Assembly: GCA_963740605.1 (NCBI GenBank) | Contig: CAVUFC010000005.1 | Span: 10,465-74,464 of the forward strand | DNA length: 64,000 nt | DNA from: DASSUW01 sp963740605 | GTDB lineage: Bacteria > Actinomycetota > Thermoleophilia > Solirubrobacterales > Solirubrobacteraceae | Direction: 5' to 3' | Part shown: piece by piece, positions 26,303 to 36,215 of the stretch | How positions within the stretch are numbered: the first letter of the stretch is position 1 | Layout of the letters: each line of letters starts with the position of its first letter | Notes under the pieces: model-generated | The model's input: the letters and a program-made list of their open reading frames with translations, nothing else | What the model was told of the DNA's origin: nothing | Databases searched by the model: none | Program-made: the position numbers and the translations under genes

Positions 26303-27241
26303 GTGGACGCGGGCACCGCGGTGTGGAAGGCTCGGCCGATCGCGCGACGAGAGCTCCGCACGTTGCTGGGCGGCGGGGCCTTCTGGGAGGCCCCGCGCTG
26401 GCATGCCGGTCACTGGTGGGTCTCCGATTTCTACACGCATGCGGTGACCGCGGTCGGCACCGACGGCTCGTCGGAAACGGTCCTCGACGTCGACGAGCAG
26501 CCGTCCGGGCTGGGGTGGCTGCCCGACGGCTCGCTGCTCGTGGTGTCCATGCGCGACCAGCGCGTCCTGCGGCGGGCGCCCGACGGCGCGGTCGCCGTCC
26601 ACGCCGACCTCTCCGGCGCCGCGGCCGGCAACCTCAACGACATGGTTGTCGGCCCGGCGGGGCGCGCCTACGTGGGGTGCTTCGGCTTCGACGCGGACGC
26701 CGGGGACGATCCTGCGCCGGGCGCGCTCTGGCGCGTCGACCCCGATGGCGCGGTGTCGCCGGCGGCCGGAGAGCTGCTGTTCCCCAACGGCGGCGTCATC
26801 ACCCCGGACGGGCGCACGCTGATCGTCGCGGAGACCGCCGGCGCCCGGCTGACCGCGTTCGCGGTCGGCACGGACGGCCAGCTCGGCTACCGTCGCGTCT
26901 GGGCGCAGGTCGCCCCGCCGCCGCGGCTCGGCACGTTCGCGGAAACCGTCGCGGCCCTGCGGTTCGGGCCGGACGGCTGCACGCTGGACGCCGAAGATCA
27001 CGTGTGGGCGGCGGACATCGTCAGCGGCCGCTGCGCCCGTGTGGCGCGGGGCGGCGCCGTCGTGGACGAGGTCCCCGCGCCGGACGGCCTGACTGTCATT
27101 GCCTGCATGCTCGGCGGTGAGGACGGGCGGACGCTGCTGCTGTGCGCGGCCCCCGACTTCGTGGCGCACAACCGGATGCGCGCGCGCGAGGGCGTCCTGC
27201 TGACGACCCGTGTCGACGTGCCGCACGCAGGATGGCCATGA
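26303..27241 (+). CDS. SMP-30/gluconolactonase/LRE-family protein
   Basis: 312 residues from a GTG; a second GTG six codons on is possible. A six-bladed propeller pattern is visible: GGGAFWEAPRWHAGHWWVSDF (first metal-site Glu), DEQPSGLGWLPDGSLLVV, AGNLNDMVVGPAGRAYVG (the Asn-Asp metal motif) and FPNGGVITPDGRTLIVAET. Family enzymes hydrolyse sugar lactones or organophosphate esters with one divalent metal. It is cytosolic, with no signal. Its stop overlaps the start of the SARP gene (ATGA), so the two are coupled, and the regulator may sense a product of this pathway. Confidence 0.85.
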   Translation: MDAGTAVWKARPIARRELRTLLGGGAFWEAPRWHAGHWWVSDFYTHAVTAVGTDGSSETVLDVDEQPSGLGWLPDGSLLVVSMRDQRVLRRAPDGAVAVHADLSGAAAGNLNDMVVGPAGRAYVGCFGFDADAGDDPAPGALWRVDPDGAVSPAAGELLFPNGGVITPDGRTLIVAETAGARLTAFAVGTDGQLGYRRVWAQVAPPPRLGTFAETVAALRFGPDGCTLDAEDHVWAADIVSGRCARVARGGAVVDEVPAPDGLTVIACMLGGEDGRTLLLCAAPDFVAHNRMRAREGVLLTTRVDVPHAGWP

Positions 27242-29892
27242 CGCTCGCTTTCGCAGTGCTTGGCCCGACGGCGGCGTCGCGCGACGGGGCGGCGGTCGAC
27301 TTCGGCAGCCCGCAGCAGAACGCGATCGCCACGCTGCTGGTGCTTCACCGCAACGAGGTCGTCTCGACCGACCGCATGGCGGACGTGTTGTGGCCGGAGG
27401 CACCGCCCGCCAACGCGGTTCAAGTCGTCCGGACGTACGTCTCGCGGCTGCGCTCCGGGCCGCTCGACGACGGCTGTGTGATCACGCACCACAGCGGCTA
27501 TGAACTGCGCGCGTCCGCCGAGCAGGTTGACGTCGACCGCTTCGAGGCGCTGGCCTCCTCCGGGCGCCGTCGGCTCGACGCGGGCGCCGCCGCCGACGCG
27601 GAGTCCCTGCTGCGCGAGGCGACCGCGCTCATGCGAGGCATCCCGTTCGCGGACCTCGGCGACGACGACCGGGCGCGGTGGGAGCGCCACCGCCTGCTCG
27701 AGCTGCATGACATCGCGCGCGAGGAGCTCTGCGAGGCCCGGCTCGCGCAGGGCCACCACGCCGAGCTCGTCGCCGAGCTGCGGGCGCTCGTTGAGGAGGC
27801 GCCACTGCGCGAGCGACCGTGGTGCCAGCTGATGGTGGCGCTGTACCGCTGCGGGCGGCACGCGGAGGCGCTGGCCGCCTATCGCGACGCCCACCGGGAG
27901 CTCGACGCCGCCGGTCTGCGACCGGGCCCGCGTCTGCGGGCGATGGAGCGCATGGTGCTGAAGCACGACCCGGCGCTGGCGCTTCCGTCGTCGCCGCCGC
28001 CGCGCCACCCGGGCACGAGCTTCGTCGGGCGCGAGCTCCAGCTGGCAGGATTGGCAGCGCGCCTGCGCGACGCCCGGCTGATCACCCTCACGGGGCCGGC
28101 CGGCGTCGGCAAGACGCGCCTGGCGGCCGAGGCGGTCGCCCGGGCGCAAACGCTGTGGTGGTGGGTGGACCTGGGGTCGCTCGGCGCCGGGTCCGTGGCG
28201 GGCGCCGTGGCGCGCACGCTCAACGTCCCGGAGGTCCCGGGCCGCACGCGCGCCGACCTGGCCGGAGCCGCCCTGCGCGCCACGCCGGGCCTGCTCGTGC
28301 TGGACAACTGCGAGCACCTTCTGCGCGAGGTCGCCGGGCTGGCCGCTCGATGGCTCGCCGACGCCCCGGCCGCTCGCCTACTGTGCACGAGCCGCGAGCC
28401 GCTCGGCCTCGACGAGGAGGACGTCGTCCGGCTCAACGGCCTGCCGGCACCGCCCCAGGGGGGCCGGCTGACCGACTACGCCGGGACGCGCCTGCTGCTC
28501 GACCGTGCCCCGGGCGCGCCCGTCGACGACGCCGCGATGGCGAGCATTATCCGCCGCCTCGACGGCCTGCCGCTCGCCATCGAGCTTGCGGCGGCCAAGC
28601 TGCGCATCCTGACGCCGGCCGCGCTCGCCAACGGGCTGCGAGAGCGGCTGTCGCTGCTCGGGACGCCGGACGATCCGGGCCCGCGCCGGCAGCGGTCGCT
28701 CGACGCGGCCATCGCCTGGAGCGTGGCGCTGCTCTCCGCCGAGCACCAGGCCATGCTGCGCCGCCTCGCCGTCTTCAGCGGCTCCTTCGGCGCGGCCGAG
28801 GCCGAGGCGGTCGCGGGGCCGCTGGAGATGCTGACCGCGCTGGCCGAGGCGTCGCTGATCGCCATCGATCGTGAACCTGACGTGACCCGCTACCGGCTCC
28901 TGGAGACGGTGCGGGCATTCGCCCGCGGCCGGCTACGCGAGGCCGGCGAGGAGGATGCCACGTTGCTGCGCCACGGCGAGGTCTACGCCGCCTTGGCCGA
29001 GCGCATCGCGGACCATATGACCGGCAGCGGCCTGGCGACCTGGCTGGAACGGGGGCGCCGCGACCACGACAACCTTCATGCGGCGCTGGACGCGGCCGTC
29101 GCCCGCGGCGACGGCGAGGGCGCGCTGCGCTTGGCGGCGAACCTGGGCCCGTATTGGTTTCGGTCCGGCCTGCTCATCCACGGCCGCGAGGCGCTCGAAC
29201 GAGCGCTCCGCCTCGCCGGACCGGCCAGCCCATGGCGGACGAAGGCGCTGTTCGCCCGCGCGCTGCTCGCCCACGCCTCGGCGGACGCGCTCGCGGCAGC
29301 GGACGACGGCGTGACAGCGAGCGCGGGCCGCGGAGACCTCGAGCAGCTGGCGCTATCGCTCGAGTTCCGCGCCCACGCCCTGGTCGTGGCCGGACGCCTC
29401 GGCGACGCCGCAGCCGACATCGACCGAGCGCTGCTCATCGCTGCGGATGCCGGGAGCGGCGAGGCGCTGGCGTTCGGCGAGCAGGTGGCGGGGATGATTG
29501 CGCACCAGCGCGGCGACCTTGAAAAGGCCGAGCGCCTGCTCACCCGCTCCCGCGACCGGTTCCGGCGCATGCGCGGGACGATCGACGCCGGCTACACGCT
29601 GATCGAGCTGGCGCGCGTCGCGCTCGCCCAGGCCCGCCCCGCCGTCGCCACCAACCACGCCCAGCAGGCGCTCGCCGACTTCCGCCGCCGCGACGACCCC
29701 CGCGGCGTCGCCGCTGCGCTGCTCCTGCTCGGCCTCGCGAGCAGCGCCGAGCCCGACCGGGTACCGGCGCTGCTGGCCGAGGCGAGGGACATCGCGCGGC
29801 ACTGGGGCTTCATCGCCACGGCGCAGGAGGCCGAGCGCGCCCTCGAGGCGGCTACCGGACGGCCAGGCTCCGCCGCGCCGTCCCTGCCGTGA
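27238..29892 (+). CDS. SARP/AfsR-type regulator: winged helix + BTAD + NB-ARC + TPR
   Basis: 884 residues. An OmpR-like winged helix at residues 1-90 (FAVLGPTAASRDG... VVRTYVSRLR) is followed by the BTAD domain (about 95-245: VDVDRFEALASSGRRRL... ELDAAGLRPGPRLRAMERMV). The NB-ARC ATPase has Walker A GPAGVGKTRLA and LLVLDNCEHLL, with LDGLPLAIELAAAKLR. Helical repeats reach the C-terminus. AfsR-like proteins are ATP-dependent activators of secondary metabolism or degradation genes. The chosen ATG (27238) overlaps the SMP-30 stop; ATG 27232 is an alternative. Confidence 0.9.
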   Translation: MTLAFAVLGPTAASRDGAAVDFGSPQQNAIATLLVLHRNEVVSTDRMADVLWPEAPPANAVQVVRTYVSRLRSGPLDDGCVITHHSGYELRASAEQVDVDRFEALASSGRRRLDAGAAADAESLLREATALMRGIPFADLGDDDRARWERHRLLELHDIAREELCEARLAQGHHAELVAELRALVEEAPLRERPWCQLMVALYRCGRHAEALAAYRDAHRELDAAGLRPGPRLRAMERMVLKHDPALALPSSPPPRHPGTSFVGRELQLAGLAARLRDARLITLTGPAGVGKTRLAAEAVARAQTLWWWVDLGSLGAGSVAGAVARTLNVPEVPGRTRADLAGAALRATPGLLVLDNCEHLLREVAGLAARWLADAPAARLLCTSREPLGLDEEDVVRLNGLPAPPQGGRLTDYAGTRLLLDRAPGAPVDDAAMASIIRRLDGLPLAIELAAAKLRILTPAALANGLRERLSLLGTPDDPGPRRQRSLDAAIAWSVALLSAEHQAMLRRLAVFSGSFGAAEAEAVAGPLEMLTALAEASLIAIDREPDVTRYRLLETVRAFARGRLREAGEEDATLLRHGEVYAALAERIADHMTGSGLATWLERGRRDHDNLHAALDAAVARGDGEGALRLAANLGPYWFRSGLLIHGREALERALRLAGPASPWRTKALFARALLAHASADALAAADDGVTASAGRGDLEQLALSLEFRAHALVVAGRLGDAAADIDRALLIAADAGSGEALAFGEQVAGMIAHQRGDLEKAERLLTRSRDRFRRMRGTIDAGYTLIELARVALAQARPAVATNHAQQALADFRRRDDPRGVAAALLLLGLASSAEPDRVPALLAEARDIARHWGFIATAQEAERALEAATGRPGSAAPSLP

Positions 29893-30300
29893 CGGTGATC
29901 CGCCGCGCCGCCGCCGACGCGCAGGCGAGCGGTGGAGCGCCCGCGGTCTTGCGTCTCCCGCGCCCAACCTTTGTCGCAGTCGTCGGCCACGGTGTCGACG
30001 GCGCCCGCCGACACGCCGTCCCGACGCCGCAGCTCACGGTGTCCGTCGCGCCGTCGCGCGGGCATCGATGGAGTCGCTGCCGTACGGTGTCCGGCACTGG
30101 ATCCAGATGCACGTGGCGCCACTGACGTACGCGCGATCAAGAACAACCGCGTGACCAGCACCGTCGTGCCTCCGCCGATCACGGTCGCACCGGCCAGGCA
30201 CCCGCCGCTGGACCGCTACGACCACTTGCGCCTGCGGCCGCTCACAACCGGTGGCCCCTCCGGGCGCGCAGGTGCAGTGGGCCTGTGTGGCGCGGCGCGG
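29893..30300. other. Gene-free stretch
   Basis: About 400 nt between two convergent genes. I see no credible gene, no tRNA and no strong terminator hairpin with a T-run. Confidence 0.4.
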
Positions 30301-31263
30301 CTACCGGCCCACGGCTGGGACGAACGACCTGGGTGAGCGGCCGCCCGCGCGATCACGCGACTGCAGTAAGGACTGGTCGACGAGGCGGCCGCGCGTCGAT
30401 AGGTACGGCGCGAGGAACCGGCGCTCTGCCGAGGTGTCCAGGCGCTGGTTGTGGCTCGTGCCCGAGCAGCTGCCGGGAACATCGTGCATGAGCGATACCT
30501 GGATATTCGATCCGCCGAGAAACTGCGGCGAGCCCGAGTCGCCGTAGCACAGCGCACCGCTGCGCGGCAGCCCACCCACGGTGTTCTCGAGTTGCAGCCA
30601 GTTGTCACTCAGGTCGTGGAAACCTGCGCGGGCCGTCTTGCGATACCCGGGTATGTAGAAGAGCCCGTCTCTCGTTTCGGTGCCGAAGCCGACGAGCGTG
30701 AACTGCGGCCCGCGACGCCGGCCCGCCCGCCGGAGATGGTCGAGGGTACCCGGGCGAGCCAGGCGCACCGGCTCGACGCCGGCGAACGTGCCGACTGGGA
30801 ACAGCACGACGGCCACGTCGTGACGTCCCACGGTCGGGGCTCCGGTCCCGGGCACGAAACCCGGCTCGAAGTCGGGATGGAGAACGACGCGCGTGGCGCG
30901 TTCGATCTTCGATTCGGGGATCGTGAGCGCGCAGCAAGCGGGATAGTCTGCAGGGAACGTGCCGCCGGGCACGATCGGGTCCGACGGCGCGCCCGGTTCC
31001 AGCGTGACGGCCCACTCGACGTCGGGCGGCAACTGGACCAGCGGCGGCTCGATGCAGTGGCGTGCAGTAAGGAACGCACGGTCCGAGATGACGCTGCCCG
31101 TGCAGAGCTGGAACGGCGGCGTCGGGCCAGTGCCGTCGACGTCGAAGGCGAGTAGGCCGACGTTCGGATGGGCGTCGCCGTCGGGAACGCCGCCGTCGAT
31201 GGCGAGGGCGTTCGGCGCAATGACGAGGAATAGCAGCGCGCCGAACGTCGCGATGATCTTCAC
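30301..31263 (-). CDS. Secreted trypsin-like serine protease (S1)
   Basis: 320 residues. Signal peptide MKIIATFGALLFLVIAPNALA, then IDGGVPDGDAHPNVGLL, close to the zymogen cleavage site of S1 proteases. The triad is visible: His69 in FLTARHC, Asp149 in RHDVAVVLF and Ser243 in CYGDSGSPQFLGG. Cys pairs fit disulfides. Residue 237 (Ala) to Gly241 shape the S1 pocket, but specificity is not readable with confidence. The last 30 residues are Arg/Ser-rich and probably dispensable. No operon partner; the upstream 540 nt are gene-free and must hold its promoter. Confidence 0.9.
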   Translation of the reverse strand: MKIIATFGALLFLVIAPNALAIDGGVPDGDAHPNVGLLAFDVDGTGPTPPFQLCTGSVISDRAFLTARHCIEPPLVQLPPDVEWAVTLEPGAPSDPIVPGGTFPADYPACCALTIPESKIERATRVVLHPDFEPGFVPGTGAPTVGRHDVAVVLFPVGTFAGVEPVRLARPGTLDHLRRAGRRRGPQFTLVGFGTETRDGLFYIPGYRKTARAGFHDLSDNWLQLENTVGGLPRSGALCYGDSGSPQFLGGSNIQVSLMHDVPGSCSGTSHNQRLDTSAERRFLAPYLSTRGRLVDQSLLQSRDRAGGRSPRSFVPAVGR

Positions 31264-31807
31264 GGCAACCTCCTTGACGAGTACTTCGCGTACGCTAAGC
31301 GAGCGGCATATACACCAGCTATACGATCAAGCCGGCGCCGCGGTGGCTGGTGGAGGATCAACTCCCGGGGCGTCGCGGGCGGTCAGCCGATCAGCTGCCG
31401 CAGCATGGAGCTGATGATGCCGAGGTGGCCCTGGCTGGCGGCGACGCTGCCCCTGTCAAACGAATGCGGGCGTCCCTCGCGGCTGCTCGCAGAGTCCCGC
31501 CTCGGACGACGTGCGAGCGTCCGCCGACGCGCGAATCGAGGCCATCTCACTCCTGCATCCGTGGAAAGGCAGGAGCGACGCGCTGACTGCTCGTTTCCAT
31601 GGATAGGAGAAGCGCCGGCTTGTTGCTCGCTCCGCTCCCCCTCGCATGCGAATGCAGCAGCTAGGGGCCAAGCCGGTACGGCTGCCGCTTCGCACGGCTA
31701 CGGCTTCATCGAGCCACGCGCCGCGGCGATCTTCGAAGCCAGCTCGCCCCGTCCGTTAAGGGCCGGGCGAGAGTCCCGCGTCTAACCAGCTCGATGGCTC
31801 GGCGCGG
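31264..31807. other. Gene-free stretch
   Basis: About 540 nt. It includes the start-proximal region of the protease, with TATACACCAGCTATACG at 31309-31325, two TATAC half-sites similar to the GntR-region motif at 54.0 kb. No gene is visible. Confidence 0.35.
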
Positions 31808-32296
31808 TCACGGTATTGGGCCGAGCGCGCTGAGCAGCCAAATGCCGGCGGCGAGCGTCGTCGCGCAAAGTTCGATCAGGATCGAGAGACCGATGGCGCG
31901 GAGGGCCGCCTCGGTTGAGCTGCGGGCGTAGGTGTGCTGGCCGAGCCGGCGACGTTCCGCGAGGTAGACGCCGAGTGGGAAGCCCACGAAGACACCGACC
32001 ACCGGGATCACGAAGAAGCCAACGGCGGCGAGCGCCATGCCGGCGAAGATCGAGCGCCGCGGGACGCCTGCGTTGACCAGGCGCCGTCCCGGCGCCAGCA
32101 GCTTCATGAGCTGCGAGCCGCCGATCAGCACTGTCGCGGCGACGAGCGTCGCGAACGCGGTTGGCGAGGCGACGGCGAGCGCCCACGCTGTGATCGCCGC
32201 TCAGACCAGCAGCGCGCCCGGTAGGACCGTGACCACGACGCCGGCGATGCCCACGGCGATCGCCAGAGCGACGATGGCAATACCGAGATGACTCAT
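31808..32296 (-). pseudogene. DUF456 membrane protein interrupted by a single in-frame TGA
   Basis: Read through as 162 residues, it is a complete DUF456 protein. The first TM hairpin is MSHLGIAIVALAIAVGIAGV...VLPGALLV, then a TGA (32201-32203), then AAITAWALAVASPTAFATL, MKLLAPGRR and FFVIPVVGVFVGFPLGVYLAE. The remaining segments include ALRAIGLSILIELCATTLA. Family members have Trp (TGG) right after GALLV, so one G-to-A change explains the stop. Everything else is intact and in frame. It may be a recent nonsense mutation, a sequencing error, or two split products (an internal ATG lies at 32131). Confidence 0.8.
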
Positions 32297-32501
32297 GCGC
32301 CGACCGGCCGGACCGGGCTGGATCGAAAGCATCGAGCGCGGGACGCCGTCTTGTCGTGTCCTTCCGGCTCGCGCTCGTCGGCTCGGCGGTCGCGGGCGCG
32401 GCGCTGTCGGAGGCGGCAGGCCGGACGGCCGTTGTGAGCTAGCCGCACCCCCTGACACGTGAGCGCCGTACTGGAGACGCGCGCGTCGCACGCGACCCTG
32501 G

Positions 32502-34004
32502 ATGGCAATGTCCAAGACGCAAGACACGCCGGCGCAGGTGACTGCGCCCCAGACCGACCGGCGGCGCTGGATCGCCCTTGCGGTGATCGTGACCGCGCAG
32601 TTCATGGTCGTCCTCGACGTGGCGATCGTGAATGTCGCACTGCCGACGATAAAGACTGATCTGCACTTCAGCCAGGAGAACCTGCAGTGGGTGGTGACCG
32701 CCTACTCGATCCTCTTCGGCGGCGTGCTGCTCCTCGGCGGCCGGATGGCCGACCTCTTGGGCCGCCGGCGGCTGTTCATGGGCGGGCTGGCGCTGTTCAC
32801 CGCCAGTTCCCTCCTCGACGGCCTCGCGTGGTCCGAGGGCTCGCTCATCGCCTTCCGGGCGCTGCAGGGCCTCGGCGCGGCGCTGGTGTCGCCGGCCGCG
32901 CTGTCGATCCTCATGACGACCTTCGCCGAGGGCCGCGAGCGCAACCGCGCGCTCGGCATCTGGGGCGCGGTGTCCGGCAGCGGCGGTGCCGCCGGCGTGC
33001 TGCTCGGCGGCGCGCTGACGAGCGCGCTGAGTTGGTCGTGGGTCTTCTTCATCAACGTCCCCGTCGGCGTGGTCGTTGTCGCGCTGGCCCCGCGCCTGCT
33101 CGATGAGAGCCGCGCCGACCTCACCCACCGCCACTTCGACCTGCCGGGCGCCGCGTCGATCACGGGCGGTCTGATGCTGCTCGTCTACGCGATGACGCGC
33201 GCCGTCCAGCACGGCTGGGGCGCCACCGAGACGGTCGTCCTGCTCGCGGTGTCCGGCGCGCTGATCGTCGGGTTCGTCGCGATCGAGCTTCGCTCCGCGG
33301 CCCCGCTGCTCCCGATGCGGATGTTCCGTTTGCGGACGCTGACCGGGTCGAACATCGCCGGGCTGTTGACGGGGGCCGCGATCTTCTCGCAGTTCTTCCT
33401 GCTTACGCTGTACATGCAGCAGGTGCTGGACTATTCGGCGATCCAGACCGGAGTCGCGTACATCGCGCTGACGCTCACGATCGTCGTGTTCGCGAACGTC
33501 GCCCAGGCGGTGGCGCTGCGGATCGGCCTCCGCGTGCCGCTCGTGAGCGGGCTGCTGCTCGTCGCCGTCGGGCTCGTGCTCTACGCGCGGCTGCCGGTGG
33601 ACGGCCACTACTTCTGGGATCTCTTCCCGGCCTTCCTGGTTACCGGGCTCGGAATGGCGTTCGCCTTCATCCCGATGACCATCGGCGCGCTGGCGGGCGT
33701 GCGTCATGCCGACGCGGGCGTCGCCTCGGGGCTCATCAACACCACCCAGCAGATCGGCGGCGCGATCGGGACAGCGGCGGTCACGACGATCGCCGCGACC
33801 GCGACGGCGAACTGGCTCACCGCGCACCCGGGCACCGCCCCCGCCGCCGGCGCGGCGCTCACGCACGGCTTCGCGACCGCGTTCTACGTTCTCGCGGCGG
33901 TCGCCGCGGCCGGGGCAGTGATCTCGGCCATCCTCGTCGAGTCGGTCCCCGCGACGCAACCGGCGACCGCGCTGCACGCCGAGGCCGCGCTCGAGGCCGC
34001 CTGA
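32502..34004 (+). CDS. DHA2-family MFS multidrug exporter (EmrB/QacA type)
   Basis: 500 residues with 14 predicted membrane segments. TM1 carries the DHA2 signature VLDVAIVNVALPTI. The TM2-3 loop reads GGRMADLLGRRRLFMGG (motif A), and TM5 carries GPxxGG-like GVLLGGALTSALSWSWVFFINVPVG (motif C). Substrates are probably lipophilic drugs or metabolites, exported by proton antiport. The start is MAMSKTQD (the second ATG is also plausible). No TetR/MarR gene is adjacent, and the DUF456 gene is divergent. A strong GC hairpin ends the gene. Confidence 0.92.
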   Translation: MAMSKTQDTPAQVTAPQTDRRRWIALAVIVTAQFMVVLDVAIVNVALPTIKTDLHFSQENLQWVVTAYSILFGGVLLLGGRMADLLGRRRLFMGGLALFTASSLLDGLAWSEGSLIAFRALQGLGAALVSPAALSILMTTFAEGRERNRALGIWGAVSGSGGAAGVLLGGALTSALSWSWVFFINVPVGVVVVALAPRLLDESRADLTHRHFDLPGAASITGGLMLLVYAMTRAVQHGWGATETVVLLAVSGALIVGFVAIELRSAAPLLPMRMFRLRTLTGSNIAGLLTGAAIFSQFFLLTLYMQQVLDYSAIQTGVAYIALTLTIVVFANVAQAVALRIGLRVPLVSGLLLVAVGLVLYARLPVDGHYFWDLFPAFLVTGLGMAFAFIPMTIGALAGVRHADAGVASGLINTTQQIGGAIGTAAVTTIAATATANWLTAHPGTAPAAGAALTHGFATAFYVLAAVAAAGAVISAILVESVPATQPATALHAEAALEAA

Positions 34005-34034
34005 CCAGCCCGACGCGACCTCCGCCTCCGCCAC

Positions 34035-34069
34035 CCCTGGCGCCCGCTCCCGATGGGCGGGCGCCAGGG
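34035..34069 (+). terminator. GC-rich terminator hairpin after the DHA2 exporter
   Basis: CCCTGGCGCCCGC pairs perfectly over 13 bp with GCGGGCGCCAGGG around a 9-nt loop, 31 nt after the stop codon. There is no T-run; this form is common in high-GC actinobacteria. Confidence 0.75.
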
Positions 34070-34542
34070 CCGCGTCACAGGCTCAGCGGCGCGGTCTGAT
34101 GTCGGCAACGCACGGGTTCCCGCTGCGGCGCCGCACGAGCGCCATCAGCTATCGGAATGGACGACGACCAGCAGTCGTGACGCGCTGACTGGCGTCATCG
34201 CGGCGCGCGATCGCGATAGCTGGCGAGGGGTTGCCCGCGCTCTCGCGTGTGCCTCGATGCGGGAGTACGGCGACTCCCGCTCCGGTGATCGCGCGGGGTC
34301 CTCGCGGGGCTTTCATGAGCCGTCGGGCGTCCTCGGGGATGATGATCTTGCTTTCCGTCATGGCGTCCTGGAGCAGGTGGAATGGACTGACATTGTTCGT
34401 AGGAATGAATGGGTCGCCATCAACATCGGTGTGGCTGAGATCGCCAGCGGCTCGTCGTGATGAGCAGGGATGTGGGCGCGAACCGTCGATTGGGTTAGCC
34501 CGTCAGCGATGCTGCATCTGCGGCGGAAGCATCCGGTGACGC
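34070..34542. other. Gene-poor stretch with one doubtful small frame
   Basis: About 470 nt. A 70-residue minus-strand frame (34149-34361, MTESKIIIPEDARRLMKAPR...) has an AGGA site 5 nt before its ATG and a more natural first 30 residues than most antisense frames, but the rest is low complexity. I do not call it a gene. Nothing else is evident. Confidence 0.3.
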
Positions 34543-35505
34543 GTGGTGGGCATTGAGGGCGCGCCTGCGCTCGCCGTGGACGGTCTCTGTAAGCGTTTCG
34601 GCGATCGCGTCGCGTTCGAAGGGCTCTCGTTCGAGATCGGCCGCGGCGAGATCTTTGGCTTCCTCGGACCGAACGGGGCCGGTAAGACCACCACGGTGCG
34701 GACGCTGGGCACGCTCGTTGCCCCGACCTCGGGCTCCGCATCGGTCGCCGGCATCCCCCTCGCGCCGGAGAACGGTGTTGAGATTCGTCGGCGGATCTCG
34801 ATCATGCCTGAGTCGCCCGGCCTCTATCTCCGCTTGAGCGTGGTCGAGAACCTCGAGTGCTTCGCCGACCTGTACGAACTGCCCGAGCCGCACGATCGGA
34901 TTGACCGCGCCCTGCGTGCCGTCGACCTCGCCGACCGAGCGGACGACCCATGTGGGACCTTGTCGAAGGGGCTGCGCCAGCGGGTCGCCTTGGCGAGGGC
35001 GCTGCTGAGCGATCCAGAGGTGATGTTTCTCGACGAGCCGACCTCCGGCCTGGACCCGGTCGCCGCGCGCGAGGTCGAGGGTCTGATCGCCGCCCTCGGG
35101 CGTGGCGGGGTGACGATTTTTCTGACGACACATCGCTTGGAGGAGGCCGAGCGTCTGTGCGACCGCGTCGCGATCGTCAATACGACCCTGCGCACGATCG
35201 GTCGTCCCAACGAGCTCCGCGACCAGTTGTTCGCCACGACGCTCACGGTCAGCACGCTCGCCCCGCTTGCCGCGCCGGACTATGTGTTCGCCGGGCTTCC
35301 GGGGGTCGACGGCTGGGACGAGCGCGACCCTGGCCGCTACGTCCTCGCCGTGTCCGAGGCGACGGTCGCCGCGCCGGCCGTCACCCGAGCGCTCGTGGCC
35401 GCCGGCGCCGACGTGCTGTCGATCGGCGAGTCGCATCATTCGCTGGAGGACGTCTACCTCGAGTGGATCGGTGAGGACGCGGAGGCGCAGAGGAGACGAC
35501 AATGA
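34543..35505 (+). CDS. ABC-2 type exporter, ATP-binding protein
   Basis: 320 residues from a GTG. Walker A GPNGAGKTT, signature LSKGLRQRVALARAL, Walker B VMFLDEPTSGLDP and switch His in LTTHRLEEAE. About 85 C-terminal residues follow that are typical of NatA/DrrA-like exporter subunits. It powers export with the permease encoded by the next gene (ATGA overlap). The cargo is unknown: drug, lipid or Na+ are the usual options. The signature has K for the second G of LSGGQ, which is common in this subfamily. Confidence 0.9.
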   Translation: MVGIEGAPALAVDGLCKRFGDRVAFEGLSFEIGRGEIFGFLGPNGAGKTTTVRTLGTLVAPTSGSASVAGIPLAPENGVEIRRRISIMPESPGLYLRLSVVENLECFADLYELPEPHDRIDRALRAVDLADRADDPCGTLSKGLRQRVALARALLSDPEVMFLDEPTSGLDPVAAREVEGLIAALGRGGVTIFLTTHRLEEAERLCDRVAIVNTTLRTIGRPNELRDQLFATTLTVSTLAPLAAPDYVFAGLPGVDGWDERDPGRYVLAVSEATVAAPAVTRALVAAGADVLSIGESHHSLEDVYLEWIGEDAEAQRRRQ

Positions 35506-36215
35506 GCCGGCGACGCGTCCGGGCGATCGTTCGCAAGGAGCTTCGGGAGTACCGACGCACCCGCGCCGTCGTCTTGGCGATGGCGATCTTGCCGCTGATC
35601 TTCATCATCCAACCGCTGGTGGCCGTCTTTCTCCTGAAGTCGTCAGACGCAACGCAACTCGGTCAGCGGCATCTCCTGCTGTACCTGCTGGCCCTGCCGG
35701 CGCTCGCGCCGGCAGCGGTCGCCGCCGCGTCGATTGTCGGCGAGCGTCAGCAGGGAACCCTCGAGCCAGTGCTCACGACGCCGATTCGCCGCGACGAGTT
35801 GGTCGCGGGCAAGTCGTTGGCCCCGCTCATCCCCGCGGTTGCCCTCTCCTATGCCGTCTACGCCTTCTTCCTCGCCAGCGCTGAGGTCTTTGCGCAACCG
35901 GGCGTCGCGCCGGCGCTCGTACGCGGCCCAGACATTCTCGCCCAGCTGATCTTTACCCCGCTGATCGCCGGCTGGTCGATCTGGATCGCGATCGCAATCT
36001 CTGCCAGATCGAGCGACATTCGGGCCGCGCAGCAGCTCAGCATCCTCGCGTGCCTCCCGACCGCAGCCGTGACCAGCCTCATCGCGTTCGGCGTGATCCA
36101 AGCGACGCTTCGCCTTGCAGTCGGTCTCGCGGTGGCGCTGCTGCTCGCCAACCGATTCGGCTGGCGGATCGTCTCCGCCACGCTCGATCGCGAGCGGCTG
36201 CTGACCGGCTCCTGA
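35502..36215 (+). CDS. ABC-2 type exporter, membrane subunit
   Basis: 237 residues with about six hydrophobic segments: LAMAILPLIFIIQPLVAVFLL, LLYLLALPALAPAAVAAASIV, LIPAVALSYAVYAFFLA, and more to the end. After TM2 comes GERQQGTLEPVLTTPIRRDELVAGK, the coupling-helix motif of ABC-2 permeases (GEREQGTLE...LLTTP). It overlaps the ATPase gene by four bases, so the two are translated together. Two copies of this half-transporter would pair with two ATPase subunits. Confidence 0.88.
   Translation: MSRRRVRAIVRKELREYRRTRAVVLAMAILPLIFIIQPLVAVFLLKSSDATQLGQRHLLLYLLALPALAPAAVAAASIVGERQQGTLEPVLTTPIRRDELVAGKSLAPLIPAVALSYAVYAFFLASAEVFAQPGVAPALVRGPDILAQLIFTPLIAGWSIWIAIAISARSSDIRAAQQLSILACLPTAAVTSLIAFGVIQATLRLAVGLAVALLLANRFGWRIVSATLDRERLLTGS

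Noticed and set aside
32439..34034. 531-residue charged minus-strand frame opposite the DHA2 exporter
   Set aside because: Its extreme Arg/Glu/His bias is the complement of membrane-helix codons.
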